A stretch of DNA of 7,419 nucleotides from Kiritimatiellia bacterium (GTDB lineage Bacteria; Verrucomicrobiota; Kiritimatiellia; RFP12; UBA1067). Shown here piece after piece: positions 6,452-7,419 of the stretch. The notes beneath the pieces were generated by a model. The model saw only the letters and a list, made by a program, of their open reading frames with translations. It did no database searches and was not told where the DNA came from. A program made the translations under genes and the position numbers. The stretch covers positions 1 through 7,419 of the forward strand of contig JAFPYE010000056.1 in the NCBI GenBank assembly GCA_017412325.1, in the 5' to 3' direction. Every line of letters starts with the position of its first letter. Within the stretch, counting starts at the first letter, position 1.

Positions 6452-7419
6452 ATGAGCGAAGAAATGGAAATGGAAGAAGAGGTCGTCATCGACCTTGAGG
6501 AGATCAGGAAGAAATACGAGGACAAGGGCTTCTTCCGTCGGCTGGCCGACATGTGCGTCGGCCTCGGCAAGCCGCACAACACGCGCGAATACAAGCTGGC
6601 GCGCATCGAGGTCCAGCGCCTGATGGCGCCGCTGATCGCGATTCTCGCGGTCGTGCTCTTTGTCGGCGCGCTCATCGTCATCACCGCCGTGACGGGCCAG
6701 AAGAAAGAGGTCATCGAAGTCCAGATCGCCGAAGTCGAGGAGGACGTCACGGAGCTGGAGGAGCAGGTGGACGAAGAGCCGCCGGACGACATCGAGCCGC
6801 CGCCGATGGAGGACGTGGAGATCATGGTCGACACGCCGACGCCGGGGCCCGTCTCCGAAATCACGCCGGTCGCGGCGCCGCCCGCCACGCAGGTGTCGGT
6901 CAAGCCCGCGCCGCAGGATACGGTGGCGTTCGTCGATTCGCCCGTCAAGATGAAGTCGATGACGGGCTCGCGCACGCCCGGCTCCATTGGCTTGATGACG
7001 AAGGGCGGCGACGGCTACGGCGACGCGATCACCGAAGCGACGGTCATGAAGTGCCTGTGGTGGCTCAAGGCCAAGCAGGACAAGGACGGCTCCTGGGGCG
7101 GCGGCTCGTCGCGCCTCGCCAACACTGCGCTCGCAATGCTGACCTTCCTCGCGCACGGCGAATTCCCCGGCTCGCCCTCGCCCTATCGGAAGGACTTCGG
7201 CCCCGTGGTCGAAAAGGGCGTCCAGTGGCTCGTCGACGCGCTCATCCCGCCGACCTCGCAGGCACCGGCCAAGATGAAGGGCGCGGACGGCAACGAATAC
7301 GCCTTTCTCATCGCGACGTACGCGCTGTGCGAGGCCTACGGCATGACGAAGAACCCCAACTGCAAGGAAACGGCGATGGTCACCTTGAAGCGTATCATCG
7401 ACGGACAGTCGCCGACGGG
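6452..7419 (+). CDS. TonB-like membrane-anchored prenyltransferase/squalene-oxidase repeat protein (N-terminal 322 residues, 3' truncated)
   Basis: The frame is open from ATG 6452 to the window edge. AAAGGAG (6439-6445) is 6 bases before the start, and the gene follows exbD2 by 15 bases. Domain order: a strongly acidic N-terminus (1-24), a basic and amphipathic segment (about 25-57, with NTREYKLARIEVQRL), one TM helix (about 58-81), an acidic then proline-rich linker (about 86-165, with EEPPDDIEPPPMEDVEI), and from about residue 190 an alpha/alpha-toroid repeat. A textbook QW motif, L-x3-Q-x3-G-x-W, is seen in WWLKAKQDKDGSWGGG (203-218). It is followed by NTALAMLTFLAHGE and a further helical pair to residue 322. 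Such repeats occur in squalene-hopene cyclases, protein prenyltransferases and complement-like domains. No catalytic DxDD is visible, but the expected region lies outside the window. The topology (N-terminus in, linker and toroid in the periplasm) resembles TonB. The TM lacks the Ser/His pair of E. coli TonB. Confidence 0.87.
   Translation, partial: MSEEMEMEEEVVIDLEEIRKKYEDKGFFRRLADMCVGLGKPHNTREYKLARIEVQRLMAPLIAILAVVLFVGALIVITAVTGQKKEVIEVQIAEVEEDVTELEEQVDEEPPDDIEPPPMEDVEIMVDTPTPGPVSEITPVAAPPATQVSVKPAPQDTVAFVDSPVKMKSMTGSRTPGSIGLMTKGGDGYGDAITEATVMKCLWWLKAKQDKDGSWGGGSSRLANTALAMLTFLAHGEFPGSPSPYRKDFGPVVEKGVQWLVDALIPPTSQAPAKMKGADGNEYAFLIATYALCEAYGMTKNPNCKETAMVTLKRIIDGQSPT

Noticed and set aside
6002..7156. 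An antisense open frame of about 384 codons opposite exbD2 and the toroid gene
   Set aside because: The product is composition-driven Asp/Arg/His/Leu runs. The + strand here encodes ExbD2 and a QW-motif protein with good ribosome-binding sites.

Overview
The window is GC-rich, densely coding bacterial DNA, and every supported gene lies on the + strand. The organism is probably an uncultured, Gram-negative member of the PVC group. A Kiritimatiellota, Lentisphaerota or Verrucomicrobiota-type bacterium fits best. This is inferred from the gene set: exported TPR proteins, an ExbB with a signal peptide, tandem ExbD genes and a membrane-anchored squalene-cyclase-like repeat protein. No marker gene in the window proves it.

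Layout: (1) Positions 1-426 hold the 3' end of a glyceraldehyde-3-phosphate dehydrogenase gene, closed by a strong intrinsic terminator (453-488). (2) An AT-rich gap carries a good sigma70-type promoter (500-528). (3) It is followed by six co-directional genes: a 1090-residue exported TPR protein (559-3831); a 257-residue exported protein with a beta-rich N-terminus and helical repeats (3892-4665); an ExbB/TolQ/MotA-family channel protein (4729-5538); two tandem ExbD/TolR proteins (5572-6021 and 6023-6436); and the first 322 codons of a protein that runs off the right edge (6452-7419). This last protein has an acidic cytoplasmic N-terminus, one membrane helix, an acidic and proline-rich TonB-like linker, and the start of a prenyltransferase/squalene-oxidase-type alpha-toroid with a clear QW motif.

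How the genes may work together: the six genes look like one operon for a proton-motive-force-driven envelope machine. ExbB and ExbD would supply the motor. The membrane-anchored toroid protein sits where TonB or TolA would be expected. The two exported TPR proteins would be periplasmic or outer-membrane-side partners. The motor assignment rests on recognisable families; the role of the toroid and TPR proteins is inference.

The most notable points are the TonB-like/toroid fusion, two ExbD paralogs with an identical 30-residue N-terminal module but divergent periplasmic domains, an unusual arrangement of acidic residues in the motor's membrane segments, and G-depleted leaders in front of two of the genes. 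No tRNA, rRNA, CRISPR array, insertion sequence or prophage gene was seen, and no stretch over 300 bases lacks a gene.
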